Source of the DNA: Boothiomyces macroporosus
Lineage: Eukaryota > Chytridiomycota > Chytridiomycetes > Rhizophydiales > Terramycetaceae
NCBI GenBank assembly: GCA_027604185.1
Contig: JADGKB010000015.1
Span: forward strand, 1-64,000
Direction: 5' to 3'
Length of the DNA stretch: 64,000 nucleotides
Made by a program: the position numbers and the translations under genes. The number at the start of each line of letters is the position of its first letter. Within the stretch, counting starts at the first letter, position 1. This document shows, piece after piece, positions 46,468-55,801 of the stretch. The notes beneath the pieces were generated by a model. The model was not told the origin of the DNA. It saw nothing but the letters and a program-made list of their open reading frames with translations, and did not search any database.

Positions 46468-47574
46468 TTAAACTTCCTTTCTTTCTAGTGTGGTACATAC
46501 TAGAGGGAATGTGCCTTCAACCCCGGTTTCGATGTTTCTTCCGAAAGCCCAGCCGTCATCGTAAGATTCAATCATTACGATTTGATCGTTTGGATTTAGC
46601 TGGAGCTCATCCACCATTTTCGGCTCATAGCGCGAAGTAACTCTCATTACTGGCTGGTCTGACATGTCTGTTTTCACAAATGATTTTGGCCTGAACGACT
46701 CTCTTCTGCTGGAAATTGACTTTTTGTTCTTCATGTATCTGTATGTAAGCAATGCGATAGTAATGAGCACCACTATCAAAATGGTCATCATTAAACCAAA
46801 CACGATGTTTGGTATGCCCAATGATTTCCCGTCTACGCCGCAGGTATTTTGAAATATTCCAGTACCGCAACTGCTGGTGTTTTCTGTGGTAGAGTTTGTA
46901 GTCTGGTTTGTATTGGGCAGGTTTATCACCCTTGTGCAGCATGGATCTGGATTAGTTGTGCCAGTGCAAAAGCTTATCGCTTGGCTATTTGATGAAAATC
47001 CACAAGTAGTATTTTCTTGTGGTTGTAATGACCCATCCAAACAATTTCCATTTGTATTAGTATTTATCGTCAAAGTATTACAGAAATTGTTGTAGACAGA
47101 CAATGTCTGACTTCTTGCGGACGTAGCGTCACTATTTTGATTGCTTGTACAGATGCTACTGAATACATTGGACAGTGTGGTTGTCGCAGCTGTGCAGGTT
47201 GATTTACATAGTGGAATGGCCGGTGTTTGTGAAGAACATTGCGCTGTCGGCTGGGCCAATAATGAACAGTAAAAGGTCAAGTGGAATTGCTGTCCAGTTC
47301 CATTGTATTCTGGACAGAAATAACTCTCTTGGAACAGACCTATATATCCAGGAGCGCTGTCCAAGTGTGAATTAACAAAGGCATCAAATGAAGTGGTATC
47401 AGAAAATGCTGTTGTAATTGGTATTGACAATCCATTCTGTTCTGGACAAGCTTTTGAGTTGATTAATGTCATGCATTGTCCCCCTACTTTACGTTCTGGC
47501 AATGCTTGTAATTTGCTGCTAGGCTTCAACATAGGATTAGCCAGAACTAGTGGCAGTAAAATTATTGTCTTCAT
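46468..47574 (-). CDS. Cys-rich single-pass membrane protein with C-terminal SH3 domain
   Basis: A hydrophobic leader (MKTIILLPLVLANP) precedes a ~240-residue Cys- and Thr-rich ectodomain. One membrane span (GLMMTILIVVLITIALLTYR), a basic juxtamembrane stretch and a C-terminal SH3 domain (VTSRYEPKMVDELQLNPNDQ, DDGWAFGRN, EGTFPLVC) complete it. This extracellular-Cys/TM/SH3 layout is common in early-diverging fungi and recalls Sho1/Fus1-type sensors. It is intronless with 368 residues, one of only four intronless genes here. The ligand and pathway are unknown. Confidence 0.75.
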   Translation of the reverse strand: MKTIILLPLVLANPMLKPSSKLQALPERKVGGQCMTLINSKACPEQNGLSIPITTAFSDTTSFDAFVNSHLDSAPGYIGLFQESYFCPEYNGTGQQFHLTFYCSLLAQPTAQCSSQTPAIPLCKSTCTAATTTLSNVFSSICTSNQNSDATSARSQTLSVYNNFCNTLTINTNTNGNCLDGSLQPQENTTCGFSSNSQAISFCTGTTNPDPCCTRVINLPNTNQTTNSTTENTSSCGTGIFQNTCGVDGKSLGIPNIVFGLMMTILIVVLITIALLTYRYMKNKKSISSRRESFRPKSFVKTDMSDQPVMRVTSRYEPKMVDELQLNPNDQIVMIESYDDGWAFGRNIETGVEGTFPLVCTTLERKEV

Positions 47575-47859
47575 TGGTGTAGTGGAAATTTGTAAAGTTT
47601 TACATGGGGGTTCAAGTATCGCATCATGGCATCAGGCTCATCAGCGCCAAACTAAAACGGCGAATTGAAGGCAATTTGCGCTTATACGATAAAATATTGA
47701 AATTCTAAAAGGAATGCGCTATCATAGGAGATGTAGCCTTTTGGATATTCTACATTGTATTATTTGCACTGTGGATTGGTGAAACAAGATGAAACGACGG
47801 CTGGTTGAGGCTCTGTTTCAATTAAAAATGCAAATGAAAAAACTAGAATATATTAGAGA

Positions 47860-48735
47860 TTATTTCTTCCAATTTCCTCTGGCAAACATGATGTGCTTAC
47901 TGTCCACCTGCTGGTCGTCTGCCATATATTGATCTCGCATCCCATCTATAAACTTCCACAGATAGAAAATTGAACATAGATAGCCGCCTGTGATAGATAG
48001 CACCAGTGTACCACAATATTTGACTGATTTGTCAATAAACGAAACCAAATTCGGTTGTGTTGGATCGTATATTCGCACCATATTGGGGCAAGTTGCGTAG
48101 GTCAATAGTTGTGTAGCAGATGCGATCCAGAAACACATTAAGATTCCATCCAGCGTCACTTCCACTCGAGAAACCCTCATGTGTCTATGTGGTCTTACTC
48201 CTAAATATCCTGGAAATAAATATAGTATCATGTTGGACAGAGAAAGAAACTGGATTAGCAATTATTACGATCGAAGTAATGTCTACAAAGAAAAAGAAAT
48301 CGTATCCAGATGCGCTGATTACCTGTGGTGGGTAATTTGTATTGAAGCTTGTATACGCTATACCTAAAAATCCACCTGGGTGAATGTGAGATTACCTAGT
48401 GCCAGTATCAGCTGAAGCAAGCGTAATACAAATCTCCTCTCTTTTACTATGTGATTCCATTTTGGCCACGGCACGGCTTTCGTAAATATTAATAACCTAT
48501 CGATTTCATCCTCCTTTGAATTATTTTTGGTAGGCGACATTAAATCAATTTGAAATATATTTTTCTCATTTGGTTCTTTCTTTACGATATGAAGTGACTT
48601 TTCGCTCGTGTCTAGCAGATCCTTGTTTGATGAAGTGATTTGAAGTGTTAGATTTGGCTTTTTTGGTGCTTCCGTACTGGTTCCCTCCAGCGGAATATCC
48701 TCTATTTGTACTACCGAAGGAATTACTTCAAGCAT
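47860..48735 (-). CDS. Four-span MARVEL-like membrane protein
   Basis: A ~95-residue acidic, polar N-terminal tail (MLEVIPSVVQIEDIPLEG) is followed by four membrane spans: FVLRLLQLILALGGFLGI, a segment around FFFFVDITSIFLSLSNMI, LDGILMCFWIASATQLLTY and LVLSITGGYLCSIFYLW. The spacing, with charged EVTLD before span three, fits MARVEL-type proteins. Exons are 48735-48396, 48375-48269 and 48249-47860, with introns of 20 and 19 nt, 278 residues. Start ATG to the PFKFB start on the other strand is 44 nt. The substrate or partner is unknown. Confidence 0.68.
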
Positions 48736-48779
48736 CAGCGCGATTTTTGTCAGAAAAAGTTTGCACCTCAGTGGAAAAC
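48736..48779. promoter_or_regulatory. 44-nt divergent gap between MARVEL-like and PFKFB starts
   Basis: Two genes start back to back within 44 nt. The gap shows no obvious TATA box or other element by eye. Confidence 0.5.
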
Positions 48780-50289
48780 ATGGAAGGCTTGTTAGCAGAA
48801 GAATCCCCACTTGCCAGACTAGCATGTGTGATGGTCGGCTTGCCCGCAAGGTAATATATTTGTAATTCAAGAGGGAAAACATACACTGCAAGGAAAATTA
48901 CTCGCTACTTGACCTGGTTGGGACATCGTTCAAGAATTTTTAACGTTGGAAACTACAGAAGAGAAGCTGTGGGAGCAGAAAAGAAAGCAGACTTTTTTGA
49001 TCCTCAAAATATAGAATTTTCTACGCAAAGGGCTGCTGTCGCGGAAAACGCTCTAAATGATATGTTGGAATGGCTTTGCAAGGGATCGCCTCACCAAGTA
49101 ACTAGCGCGGCTTTGAATTCTCCCTCTCTGGGAACACCTTTAGGTGCAGGACTTGCTCCGTATCGTCAGATGAGCGTTGCTGGTGCCGGGGTATTTTTTG
49201 GTTAACAGCAGGTTGGTGGCCCATCTAGGATAGCGCTGTACGACGCAACAAATTCAACTAAAGAGAGAAGGCAGTTTATATATGATCGATGTTGCGAAGC
49301 CAACATTAAAGTATTTTTTGTAGAAAATATATGTGATGATGACAATCTGATTATGCACAACATCAAGGAAGTCAAATTAACTTCTCCGGATTATGTAGGA
49401 TGGGAAACCCAGGATGCGATAAACGACTTTATCAAAAGGATCGAACACTATGCGAAATCTTACGAGTCCATCTCTGCCGACGAATTTGGAGGGGCAATTT
49501 CGTTTGTTAAAATATTTAATATTGGAAAACAAGTAATTGCAATGTAACATAGGTAACAACAAACAATGTTCACGGTTATTTAGAGTCCCGCATTGTATAT
49601 TTTTTGATGAATCTCAATACTGTACCTAGATCGTTTTATATTTCAAGACACGGAGAATCAATGTATAATTTAGAAGGGAAGATTGGCGGAAATTCTAATC
49701 TTTCTCCGCAAGGAATATCTTTTGCTCAAAAGCTGCAAGGGGTTATCGAGTCAAATATACACAATCACGAGAAATTGATCATCTGGACATCAACATTGAT
49801 TAGGTACGCTGTTATTTATTGTAGAACAATCCAAACCGCTTCGTTTTTGAATTATCCAAAATTGCAATGGAAACAATTGGACGAGCTTTCCAGTGGATCT
49901 TGTGATGGCCTTACGTATGAGGAAATTGAGCAACGATATCCCGAAGATTTCATGGAAAGGGATCTGGATAAATGTATATTCATATTAAATTAGTTAATTA
50001 TCGTTATCGAGGCGGAGAATCTTATCGCGATTTGGTCCACAGACTGGAACCTGTCATTCTAGAGCTTGAAAGGCACAAAGAAGAAGATCCGATATACATC
50101 ATTGGCCACCAAGCTGTTGTTCGTGCCATTTATGCATATTTTCATGGGATCTCTCATGAGGAATTACCGTACATTAAGATTCCTCTACACACAATTATTA
50201 AATTAACGCCAAAGGCCTATCACTGTCTGGAAGAAAGGATCGTTGTTGATGTTCCTGCAGTGGATACATTCAGACCAAAGCATCATTGA
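48780..50289 (+). CDS. PFKFB: 6-phosphofructo-2-kinase / fructose-2,6-bisphosphatase
   Basis: This bifunctional enzyme sets the level of fructose 2,6-bisphosphate. The kinase half has Walker A GLPARGKTYTARK, GNYRREA, and IALYDATNSTKERR. The phosphatase half has the histidine motif SRHGES, RTIQTA, DELSSGSCDGLTYEEI and the second His in IIGHQAVVRAI. A ~35-residue Ser/Ala/Gly-rich insert sits between LEWLCKG and GGPSRIAL. Exons are 48780-48850, 48872-49190, 49212-49532, 49553-49803, 49825-49973 and 49994-50289 (468 residues). Introns are 20-21 nt: the first splits Walker A, the second has tandem CAG acceptors, and the fourth is in frame without a stop. Confidence 0.94.
49804..49824 (+). other. 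In-frame, stop-free 21-nt intron in the phosphatase domain
   Basis: The segment GTACGC to TTGTAG lies between STLIR and TIQTA. Family sequences join these directly, so it is called an intron although the frame stays open across it. Confidence 0.85.
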
Positions 50290-50542
50290 TCCATTCAATT
50301 AATAAACCAAAAGCCTCATTATTTGTTCTGTCAACGCACGGATGTTTTAATTTAGCCCCATTTCATAGATATCAATCGCTTTCAGGACCGCCCAAGAAAA
50401 AGAAAAGATCGGCATAGCAATGCGGCCATAGTTCCATTTGTTTACGGATCGGCGATTGCCTATTACTGTCCCTTTTGTTCCCGCAGTTATGTGGCGTAAT
50501 CATCCACCTCACACCAGAGTTCAACTTTTGCCAATTTAGCAG

Positions 50543-51846
50543 ATGGCTGAACCAATTTCCAAGTAACAATTCGTTCTAACGCAGGTTGCCGACCTCATCA
50601 CCACAAATTCCCACAGCAACGTTTTACAAAAACTGTGTAATTTTTCTGTTGTTGCTGTTGATTACTTCAACCACAATCGTTCTGGTGCAAGTTCTATCGC
50701 TAGCAATTTTGGCTGCAAAGTATCCATTAATGCTAATTCTTCCTCATCAAAAAGAACAAATTGACATTTGGTTTTACCAGCAATACAGGACTGTCATTCG
50801 AATTACAGAAAAGGCATTCGGGGCAATATTGGTGATTATCGGAGAAATATTAATACCAAATTCGGAATTAGTGTTGACTGGCGATCATGAGTGTCTTCGA
50901 GATATCAACAAAACTATCCTCATCGCCAATCACCAAATTTACCCGGACTGTAATTTCATGATTGACGATAGGGTATTATCTGTGGGTGCTCGCCAGACGC
51001 TATAACAGACATGCGGATATTAAAATTATGTTGATTGCAGCACTAGCCAGTATTCCAATCTTTGGACAAGGAATGACCTTCTTTGACTTTATCTTTATGA
51101 AACAAAAGCTACATTTGGATTTCCAAAATATTGTCAATGTAATGGAAAGGCAGAGAATTTACGGAAAGGATGTGCCGTTGTGGTTCTTTTTGTTCCCTGA
51201 AGGTACATTGAACACCCCAAACAACAGAGAAAGTTCACATGCATACGCAGAAAAGTCAGGAATCAAAGATAAGCCAAGTGTAATGCAATATTAACCATAG
51301 TATGTAATTCTTCCTAAAGCCACCGGATTATTTATGTGTGCGGATGCTCTTTCAGATCAAGTCGACTACATTGTTAATCTTACTGTTGGATATTCTGGAT
51401 TGGAAAGAGAAGATGTTCCGTATGATAACTATCTAATGGAAAATGTATTCTTAAAACAACACTATCCAAAGCAAGTTCACATTCACGTGGAAAAGGTACT
51501 TTTAAAATCAATTCCTGGGTTTATTCCTGATTCTACCACTGAAGTTACTGATTACGTGCCAGATCAAAAGTTCCTCAAAGCTGTTGCAGATCCAAACCTT
51601 GACAAGCGCAAATTCCAGTTCAACTCATGGATCCAGCAAGTATTTAGGGAAAAGGATGCCAAAATGAAAGAGTTTTATGATAACCAAAAGTTTTTGGGTG
51701 ACGCTGTGCATTGGAATATCAAATGTGAAGCACAAGATATTCTACTGATTGCCATATTATGGGGCTCTGCATTCTACACTGTCCCTATCTTTTGGCAAGT
51801 TATTACTACGTTATTCACTAGTTTGAGATGGGCTATCGGAATTTAA
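50543..51846 (+). CDS. Lysophospholipid acyltransferase (LCLAT1/AGPAT type)
   Basis: These ER-membrane enzymes transfer acyl chains to lysophosphatidic acid or lysophosphatidylinositol/cardiolipin. The product (412 residues) has an N-terminal membrane span, the HX4D-type motif NHQIYPDWYYLWVLA, a FFLFPEGTLNTP block (motif III), YVILPKATGLF and C-terminal membrane segments. The order matches LCLAT1/Cst26-like members more than soluble AGPATs. Exons are 50543-50562, 50585-50949, 50972-51279 and 51301-51846; introns are 22, 22 and 21 nt. The 20-nt first exon (MAEPIS plus two bases) is needed because the large exon has no ATG at its start. The upstream 253-nt gap has one suggestive but unsupported frame. 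Confidence 0.84.
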
Positions 51847-51878
51847 AAATAGTTTTATCGATTTATAAAATATTAAAA

Positions 51879-53373
51879 TTAATGCTCCCGTTTTCGTCTC
51901 ATGATCTGATCTCTAGAGAGTTGCAATCTTCTTTCAGATTGCAAATTTTCCATTGCAAACGAATGTCTTGATTTAGCGGAAACAAATGATTCTTCATCGG
52001 AATCAGAATCTTGTGAAAACACTTCTCTAGCTGTAGTTGGAACGGGCGACGCTGGGCTATCTTGATGATTATACCAATCTATCAGCCTATCGCATCCGTC
52101 TATTATTATTGTGTTCAAGTTTGGGCATTTTGATGCCAGTAGTACAATTGCTGGTGGTGTAATGTAGTAGCAGCCAGTCAGATTAATTTTTGATAGCGGT
52201 ATTGTGTGATATCTCTTTTGAGGTGGTGTATATTCTTGGAATGAGGTGTATCCAAAGCTTGTTGGCCTTCGGCGTTGTGTCTTTTCTCCTTGAACAGACA
52301 GATGAACTGCCAGAGCCTGAAGTCCTATATCCGTCACTTGAGTACAAAGTGAAATGTCCAATTCGATTATCGTTGGGCAATGCATAGCTATTGAGTTTAT
52401 GGCTGTATCCGTCAGTAAGTTGCATCCTTCCAGAATCAGATATTGTAAAGCATCACAGTGACGACACAGATAGCCAACCATTGCGTCCGTAAGCTCTGTA
52501 TATGACAAACTGACTTGCTTCAAAGTTGTATTTTTGTATTGCTTCAAGGTATCCCCAACCAAGTAATATTCAGAAGCCTCGTAATCAATCACCATTTCAG
52601 GAGGAGATGGCCGACAACCTGTCATGATTAGTGTTTCTAAATATCTGCATTCTCTAACAAGCACCGGAAGTGCTGACAATGTTACGTTGGAAAACGAAAC
52701 ATCAATATGTCGAAGGGTGGTAACTCCTCTAATAAGCTGGACCAGGAATGCATCAGATATCGTACACCCAGGTAATTCGATTCTAGATAAAAATGGTGCA
52801 TGTTCGGTCAAGAATTGTGCAAGCAAGTTGGACAAGTGCGAGCATCCTTCTATTCGAAAAGAAACCAGATTGGAACAAAGTCGCAGGCATTCTTTTAGAT
52901 CACCCATATATAGCTCATCCGCTGCCAGCCCTAGGAATTAATTGCTGTTTACCAGTAAAAATAAATTCTCTAATTAACAAGGGATATGGATGCATGACGT
53001 CTTTCCTTAACAGTGTCGCTGCTAGTTTTGAGAAAGAGTCCGCATACAGAATCGGCGGAGATTGATAGAGCGCTTCCGCTGCTGGTCCTGACCATACTTG
53101 GCATACTTGTAATAATTTGGCTGCATCTCCAGGACTGCACCATTTCATTATATTTTCAAATATTTCAGCGTCCAATGCATACGGCGGTACAATCTAAAAT
53201 TATCTACAAATTACCCAATCCTGTTTCCTCTTCCTTAGGGTTGTGGTGCTGGAAATGGTTGATAAAGCTCTGACTGATCTCCTCTCAAACGATACTTTTT
53301 TGGATTTAATCTTCTTGTTTGATGGTTCTGAGAAAGACCCTTTAATTATACTCAGCAATGCCCACACCAACAT
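51879..53373 (-). CDS. F-box / leucine-rich-repeat protein
   Basis: It is probably the substrate receptor of an SCF ubiquitin ligase. A basic Ser/Lys-rich N-terminal region precedes an F-box (PPYALDAEIFENIMKW, LLQVCQVWS) at residues ~60-100. About six to eight LRRs follow, with segments such as LRHIDVSFSNVT, LQYLILEGCNLLTD and IIELDISLCTQVTDIGL, as in yeast Grr1 and other FBXL proteins. A Ser/Asp-rich C-terminal tail ends the protein. Exons are 53373-53215, 53193-52953 and 52930-51879 (483 residues). The ATG at 53373 is the first in frame and overlaps an 81-codon ORF in another frame by 22 nt. Confidence 0.83.
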
Positions 53374-53597
53374 TTTTGTAAAGTGTTTTCACAAGGCCGG
53401 AATTTTTCAAGTTCTATTTTGAGCAAAGGGGAGCGTTTTAGTGGAGTTTCAATTCCCCCGAAATTATTGAGCAGACGACCACTTGCAAGGGATGATGATA
53501 ATGCGTTTGTTCTAGCTGTATTGTCATTTAATTCTATTATTACAAATGTCTGATTTAACCGGTTGCTCCTTTTAGAAAAACCCTTAAGCAGGGTCAT
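53352..53597 (-). CDS. Doubtful small ORF overlapping the F-box gene start
   Basis: An 81-codon frame from ATG to TGA, rich in Ser, Leu and Asn (TNALSSSLASGRLLNNF), ends 22 nt inside the F-box coding region. Its composition looks coding, but there is no family match. A 17-nt GT-AG segment could join it to the F-box frame, but this lacks the usual branch motif. It may be an upstream ORF, a small gene or chance. Confidence 0.28.
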   Translation of the reverse strand: MTLLKGFSKRSNRLNQTFVIIELNDNTARTNALSSSLASGRLLNNFGGIETPLKRSPLLKIELEKFRPCENTLQKCWCGHC

Positions 53598-53707
53598 AAA
53601 TGCCAACCTTGAGTGATTCTGGCATCTAATTTGGGGCGAGTTGGCGATTAGCTGGTCAGAGGGGTTCTAGAATTGCGAGTAATATCAATAGATTAATAAC
53701 TCTTTAT

Positions 53708-54334
53708 TTAATCAGTCTTCTTGCTGGAAATCTTCTTCTTTTCTTCCTTTCTTTCCTTTGCCTTGATTTCTTTTTCAGTTGCCGGTTCACCACCACTACG
53801 ATTAATAATAATTACCCTAATGGGTTAGCTGCCTTCCATGGACGAGCCAAGTCGCCAGTAGCTTCCTTTCCGAATACCCAGACTTGAACTAAAGGAGCTG
53901 AGGATAAAGTACGTAATCCTAATACAGATTGTAACAAAAGCGGTCTAAGATAACCCCATTTAAAGTGCATAAATCCAATAATAGCGATACCAGTAAAGGT
54001 TTGGAATAGCAAGGTCTTGATTTGTCCAATATCGTACTCTTCAAAAGTGGTTCTAATCAATGCTGGTTCCTCAGTCGAAAATGGCGCTTTTGGTTCGCTA
54101 TAAACGAGCTTGGTTTGGTCTATATTAGTATCAAATACCCTTCTTGCTCTTGATACGTGTGTAAATGTAAAAGATGGTGGCTAACCCTATTAACTGAACT
54201 GAAGCATATGCAATTCTCAAAATATTTGTGTTTTCAGGAGCATCCAATTGGAATTTGTTGGCCTGTGATTAGCGATTATCTACGAGTTGAACAAGCCCAA
54301 ATACTAGGGCCATATTGATTAACGGAGACGACAT
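53708..54334 (-). CDS. PHO88: PHO88 / SND3 ER targeting protein
   Basis: PHO88 is an ER membrane component of the SRP-independent (SND) targeting route, found mainly in fungi. Recognisable features are ALVFGLVQLANKFQL, the membrane segment VQLIGLATIFYIYTRI, EEYDIGQIKTLLFQT, GFMHFKWGYLRPLLLQSVL and GKEATGDLARPWKA, with a Lys-rich C-terminus. Exons are 54334-54284, 54262-54139, 54119-53816 and 53795-53708; introns are 21, 19 and 20 nt. The length of 188 residues equals the usual fungal size. Its presence supports a fungal affiliation. Confidence 0.88.
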
Positions 54335-54545
54335 TGTATTGGAAAGTAGAAAAAATCTGTTGAAAAAGCACTGTTAAAGCCACACTCTGCTTACGTGTCG
54401 AAAAAAACTAGAAACACAGACCAAGATATTTGGATCGAGTCGATTCAATATTCTCATTCGCATCTACGTAATACACACGAATATCTGAACACAACATTCC
54501 TAGTAATTTTATTGCGAAATTAGCGATCAGTATCTACAATTTACT

Positions 54546-55174
54546 TTATACTGGCAGGGATAATGTCCTTGAAGTAATCCATTTCATTCCACTAGTTCCT
54601 CCAGGCAAGTAAGAAGCCAGATACCAGAGTAAAGCGATGACCTGCAATACCGTAAAGAATATAACTGGAATGTAAGATGGGTGGATCATACTAAAATACA
54701 AAGTGCCCATCATTGAGACCAAGTAACTGGTTGTGAACGGAGCCCTTTCCCAGCAAAACAAATGCTTCAAATGAGCTCTCCATCCATTTAATATTGAGAA
54801 TGATAACAAAAACATTAACGATCCCATAGTATAAGTGAGTGCGAATTTAGCTGGTGCTACTAGTAATAGCGGAAGTGAAAATAGTGAAATAAACAGAAAC
54901 AATCCTGAAGTTCCCAGTAGAATCATGAATCCAACATAGCGCTGAAACGTAGACAATCCAAAGCATTCCTTATCAGGATTTGAATTATTCAAACCCATCG
55001 AAGACAGCGCACCTGAGGTTAAAATCAAATACTTGAAGCTCTTGATTGAAAGGAATCCAAAAGCGACTCTGACGATTCAGCATCATTCTGCTGAAAGAGA
55101 GAAGGAAGTTTGAATCCTTTTTGTTGCTGACTCTTGTTGAATTGTGCAAAAGAGTCTCTGAAATTGTCTGCCAT
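54546..55174 (-). CDS. SFT2: SFT2-domain Golgi membrane protein
   Basis: SFT2 proteins act in retrograde endosome-Golgi traffic. After a polar N-terminal segment with LPSLFQQND, the four-span domain has ECFGLSTFQRYVGFMILL, PAKFALTYTMGSLMFLLS, ERAPFTTSYLVSMMGTLY and a final YLPGGTSGMK. Exons are 55174-55033 and 55012-54546, with a 20-nt intron, 202 residues. A possible 18-nt GT-AG segment across the stop was not used because the present end (TLSLPV) is family-like. Confidence 0.85.
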
Positions 55175-55361
55175 CAAAAGAAAGTTTGAAACTTGCAAAC
55201 CCCAAACGTGGCATTTTGTGTTTTGGTCCACAAGAGATTTTGATGATCCAATACATGGAATCATTTCCAATATTGATTCGCATCCGACCATGGATAACGC
55301 TGGGATCAACTTCAACAAACGCATGGATATTTTCTATTCAAAATCAATAATGTAAGATAGT

Positions 55362-55640
55362 TTATTGAGATGCAATATTAAAGCTCCTGAAATCAGTCAA
55401 TTTAAACCTTTGCGATTCCGAATATGCCATTCCGGCACCAAATCCAGTAGTCAGAGCGATCGGCCAGGTTCGTCCTGAAATCAACTAAAATTTACTCTTG
55501 AATAACACAAAAGACATTCCGATTCCGATAGTCAGTCCAAGTGAAGTCTTTACTAGAAAGTTGGCAATCGTCTTATCCCACTATCATTAGAACTCTCTTG
55601 CCTTTTGTGCTAAAATTTCCTCTGATGCAGAAATTGCCAT
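55362..55640 (-). CDS. MIC10: MICOS subunit MIC10
   Basis: MIC10 shapes cristae junctions in the mitochondrial inner membrane. Three small exons (55640-55602, 55580-55496, 55474-55362) join to give 78 residues: EEILAQKWDKTIANF, then VKTSLGLTIGIGMSFVLFKR and RTWPIALTTGFGAGMAYSES, the two hairpin spans with their glycine motifs. The length matches the family. The first intron is a 21-nt GC-AG intron (55601-55581) and the second 21 nt GT-AG. A third stop-free 21-nt GT-AG-like segment near the end could be spliced without changing frame. No single ORF over about 40 codons covers the gene. AATAAA overlaps the stop. Confidence 0.88.
55581..55601 (-). other. GC-AG intron, 21 nt, in MIC10
   Basis: The donor is GCAAGAG and the end CTAATGATAG. 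Removal joins ILAQK to WDKTI, exactly as in MIC10 proteins; no GT donor gives that junction. Confidence 0.85.
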
Positions 55641-55801
55641 TATTTTTTGAAATGGAAAATTATTTACTCGCTTGCAAGAGTGGGGAAGGTATGGAGGGAA
55701 TAGAGACTGGGTAGTTCTACTATTGATGATGCGCTCACTTTACATTCATTAGTTTGACATTTGAACCACAAATACACTTTATAATAATTCAATTTAAATA
55801 C

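Noticed and set aside
53200..53425. Plus-strand frame antisense to the F-box first exons (KALTDLLSNDTFLDLIFLFD)
   Set aside because: It looks protein-like because it is the complement of a Lys/Ser-rich segment. The minus strand has an ATG, a good 21-nt intron and a conserved F-box in frame.
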